The position numbers were made by a program, and so were the translations under genes. Below are positions 30,042-31,218 of a DNA stretch of 31,218 bases, piece by piece. Origin of the DNA: CAZXCK01 sp964639225 (GTDB taxonomy: Bacteria; Chloroflexota; Anaerolineae; Aggregatilineales; Phototrophicaceae). The stretch's first letter is position 1. Each line of letters starts with the position of its first letter. Location: assembly GCA_964639225.1 (NCBI GenBank), contig CAZXCK010000038.1:1-31218 (forward strand). The letters are read 5' to 3'. The notes beneath the pieces are model-generated. The model saw nothing but the letters and a program-made list of their open reading frames with translations. It was not told the origin of the DNA and did no database searches.

Positions 30042-31106
30042 TCAGGCGTCAGAGTCCAGCATAACGTTTGGCGATCCAGCTACGCTGGCCTTGAGCTGGC
30101 CGCAGCCCGCGTCGATGTCGATTCCGCGCCGCACGCGCACCGTCATGCTGACGCCGTACTGCTTCAGAATGTCCGCGAAACGCTGCGCCGCTTCCAGCGA
30201 CGACGGCCCGCCTTCATAGCCGGGCGTGGGGTTCAGCGGAATGGCGTTAACATGGCACAGCAGACCTTCCAGTAAGCGCCCCAGCGCGTGCGCCTGTTCC
30301 GGTGTGTCCGTCTCGCCCCGGATCAGCGCCCACTCAAATGTCATGCGCCGCCCGGTCTGCTCCACGTAGTAATGACAGGCGTCCATGAGTTCGGCCAGTG
30401 GCCAGCGCCGGTTGACCGGCAGCAGCGCCGAGCGTTCGTCGTCGGTGGCGGCATGCAGGCTCACCGCCAGCCGCACCTGCAGACCTTCTTCAGCGAAGCG
30501 TCGAATCTGTGGCACCATGCCCACCGTGCTCACGGTGATGTGTCGCGCCCCGATGCCCAAATCGGCCATCAGCCGCCGGATCGCCAGCACCGTTTCGTCG
30601 TAATTGTGGAACGGCTCGCCCATGCCCATCAGCACCACGTTGCTCAGGCGGTCGCCCTCAGCCGCGAGCTGCCGCGCGAAGTAAATCGCCTGCTCGACGA
30701 TCTCCGCCGCTTTCAGATGCCGGGCAAAGCCCATCTGCCCCGTAGCGCAGAACACGCAGCCCATCGCGCAGCCCGCCTGCGTGCTGATGCAGGCTGTGCG
30801 CCGGTCGTCGTCATAGGGCATCAGCACCGCCTCGATGAGCTGTCCGTCGGGCAGCCGCTGCAACCGCTTGACCGTGCCATCCCGGCTCGACTGCTCCGCG
30901 ACCGTCTCCAGGCTGCCCAGGCTGGCCTCGGCCTGCAGGCGTTCCCGCAGGCTGGCCGGCAGGCTGGTCATCTCATCGAACGTCGACGCCAGCCGGTCAT
31001 ACAGCCACTCGCGGAGCTGCCGCGCCCGGAATTTTGGCTCGCCCCAGCTTGCCAGCAGCGCCGCCAGTTGATCCTGATCCAGTGCGTACAGGTTGATTTT
31101 TGCCAT
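30042..31106 (-). CDS. rlmN: Dual-specificity RNA methyltransferase RlmN
   Basis: A 354-residue radical SAM enzyme that methylates C2 of adenosine 2503 in 23S rRNA and A37 of certain tRNAs. The [4Fe-4S] motif CAMGCVFC gives Cys113, Cys117 and Cys120. The catalytic cysteines equivalent to E. coli Cys118 and Cys355 are Cys106 (CISTQAGC) and Cys335 (DIDAGCGQL). VVLMGMGEPFHNYD and VSTVGMVPQIRRF line the SAM pocket, and the N-terminal helical RNA-binding domain (about 1-80) has FRARQLREWLY. Length is normal (about 350-380). AGGA lies about 6 nt before the ATG. It is 35 nt downstream of a membrane-tail gene and leads the operon of small paralogous proteins. Confidence 0.96.
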   Translation of the reverse strand: MAKINLYALDQDQLAALLASWGEPKFRARQLREWLYDRLASTFDEMTSLPASLRERLQAEASLGSLETVAEQSSRDGTVKRLQRLPDGQLIEAVLMPYDDDRRTACISTQAGCAMGCVFCATGQMGFARHLKAAEIVEQAIYFARQLAAEGDRLSNVVLMGMGEPFHNYDETVLAIRRLMADLGIGARHITVSTVGMVPQIRRFAEEGLQVRLAVSLHAATDDERSALLPVNRRWPLAELMDACHYYVEQTGRRMTFEWALIRGETDTPEQAHALGRLLEGLLCHVNAIPLNPTPGYEGGPSSLEAAQRFADILKQYGVSMTVRVRRGIDIDAGCGQLKASVAGSPNVMLDSDA

Positions 31107-31141
31107 TACATTTCCTGATCGTTTGCTTTATCTTACCCCGA

Positions 31142-31218
31142 TTAACGTTGGCGTCCCAACCGCACATAGACCGCCACCAGCGCCGCCACCAGAATCATCA
31201 CCAGCGCGACGACCATCG
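31142..31218 (-). CDS. 3' end of a gene with a C-terminal membrane segment (partial)
   Basis: Read on the - strand from the window edge, the frame gives at least 24 residues, MVVALVMILVAALVAV then YVRLGRQR, and a TAA at 31144-31142. It looks like a C-terminal membrane helix followed by a short positive tail. The gene continues beyond the window, so the protein cannot be named. It lies 35 nt upstream of rlmN on the same strand and may share its transcript. Confidence 0.55.
   Translation of the reverse strand, partial: MVVALVMILVAALVAVYVRLGRQR

Noticed and set aside
1..31218. CRISPR array, tRNA/rRNA genes, prophage or plasmid origin
   Set aside because: No spaced direct repeats, cloverleaf, rRNA-like segments, phage structural genes, integrases or replication initiators were seen.

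Overview
The window is a dense chromosomal segment of a bacterium with GC-rich codon use. It holds about 32 genes on both strands, short intergenic gaps, and no tRNA, rRNA, CRISPR, phage or plasmid functions that I could see. The gene content and order best fit a member of the Chloroflexota (Anaerolineae-like): a coupled DAK2 / DegV / DegV / RecG cluster followed by CoaD and a coiled-coil protein, a RecG with a long N-terminal extension, an FMN-riboswitch-controlled ABC transporter with an NMT1/THI5-type binding protein, and PA14/SH3b surface proteins. This assignment is inference from gene families, not from a marker gene.

Layout. 1-4100: a PIG-L deacetylase (+), convergent with a three-gene ABC transporter operon (-). 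The operon is headed by a textbook FMN riboswitch, a terminator abutting the first start codon, and a 10-nt antiterminator complement inside the aptamer. The transporter is therefore most likely for riboflavin or another flavin. 4103-6252: an OmpR-type response regulator and histidine kinase pair (-). 6378-8442: an S58 aminopeptidase, a DUF2007 protein with an apparently leaderless promoter, and a MOSC protein (-). 8570-11579: a GT87-like membrane glycosyltransferase (+), a small membrane protein (-) and a YihY-family membrane protein (+). 11680-16471: a + strand run of nusB, a TatA/B-like gene, tatC, an alkaline-phosphatase-superfamily enzyme and an M20 peptidase, closed by a bidirectional terminator. 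16544-17986: a secreted PA14-PA14-SH3b-SH3b protein (-). 18301-26540: rpe, FakA-like, two DegV/FakB-like proteins, recG, coaD and a coiled-coil protein, all on the - strand, several overlapping or abutting. 26776-29349: two aldo/keto reductases flanking a RAYT (Y1) transposase whose own coding region carries an inverted pair of REP-like palindromes. 29383-31218: rlmN followed by two tandem paralogous small proteins of no family I recognise, and the 3' end of a membrane-anchored gene at the window edge.

Most notable for follow-up: (1) the FMN-riboswitch transporter and its readable switching mechanism; (2) the FakA/DegV/DegV cluster, where one DegV paralogue has lost the phosphate/carboxylate-binding signature and FakA lacks the usual GYC cysteine; (3) the in-frame REPIN-like pair inside the RAYT gene; (4) the tandem GGLL/CWIDF/RCVG protein pair after rlmN; (5) the leaderless promoter of the DUF2007 gene.
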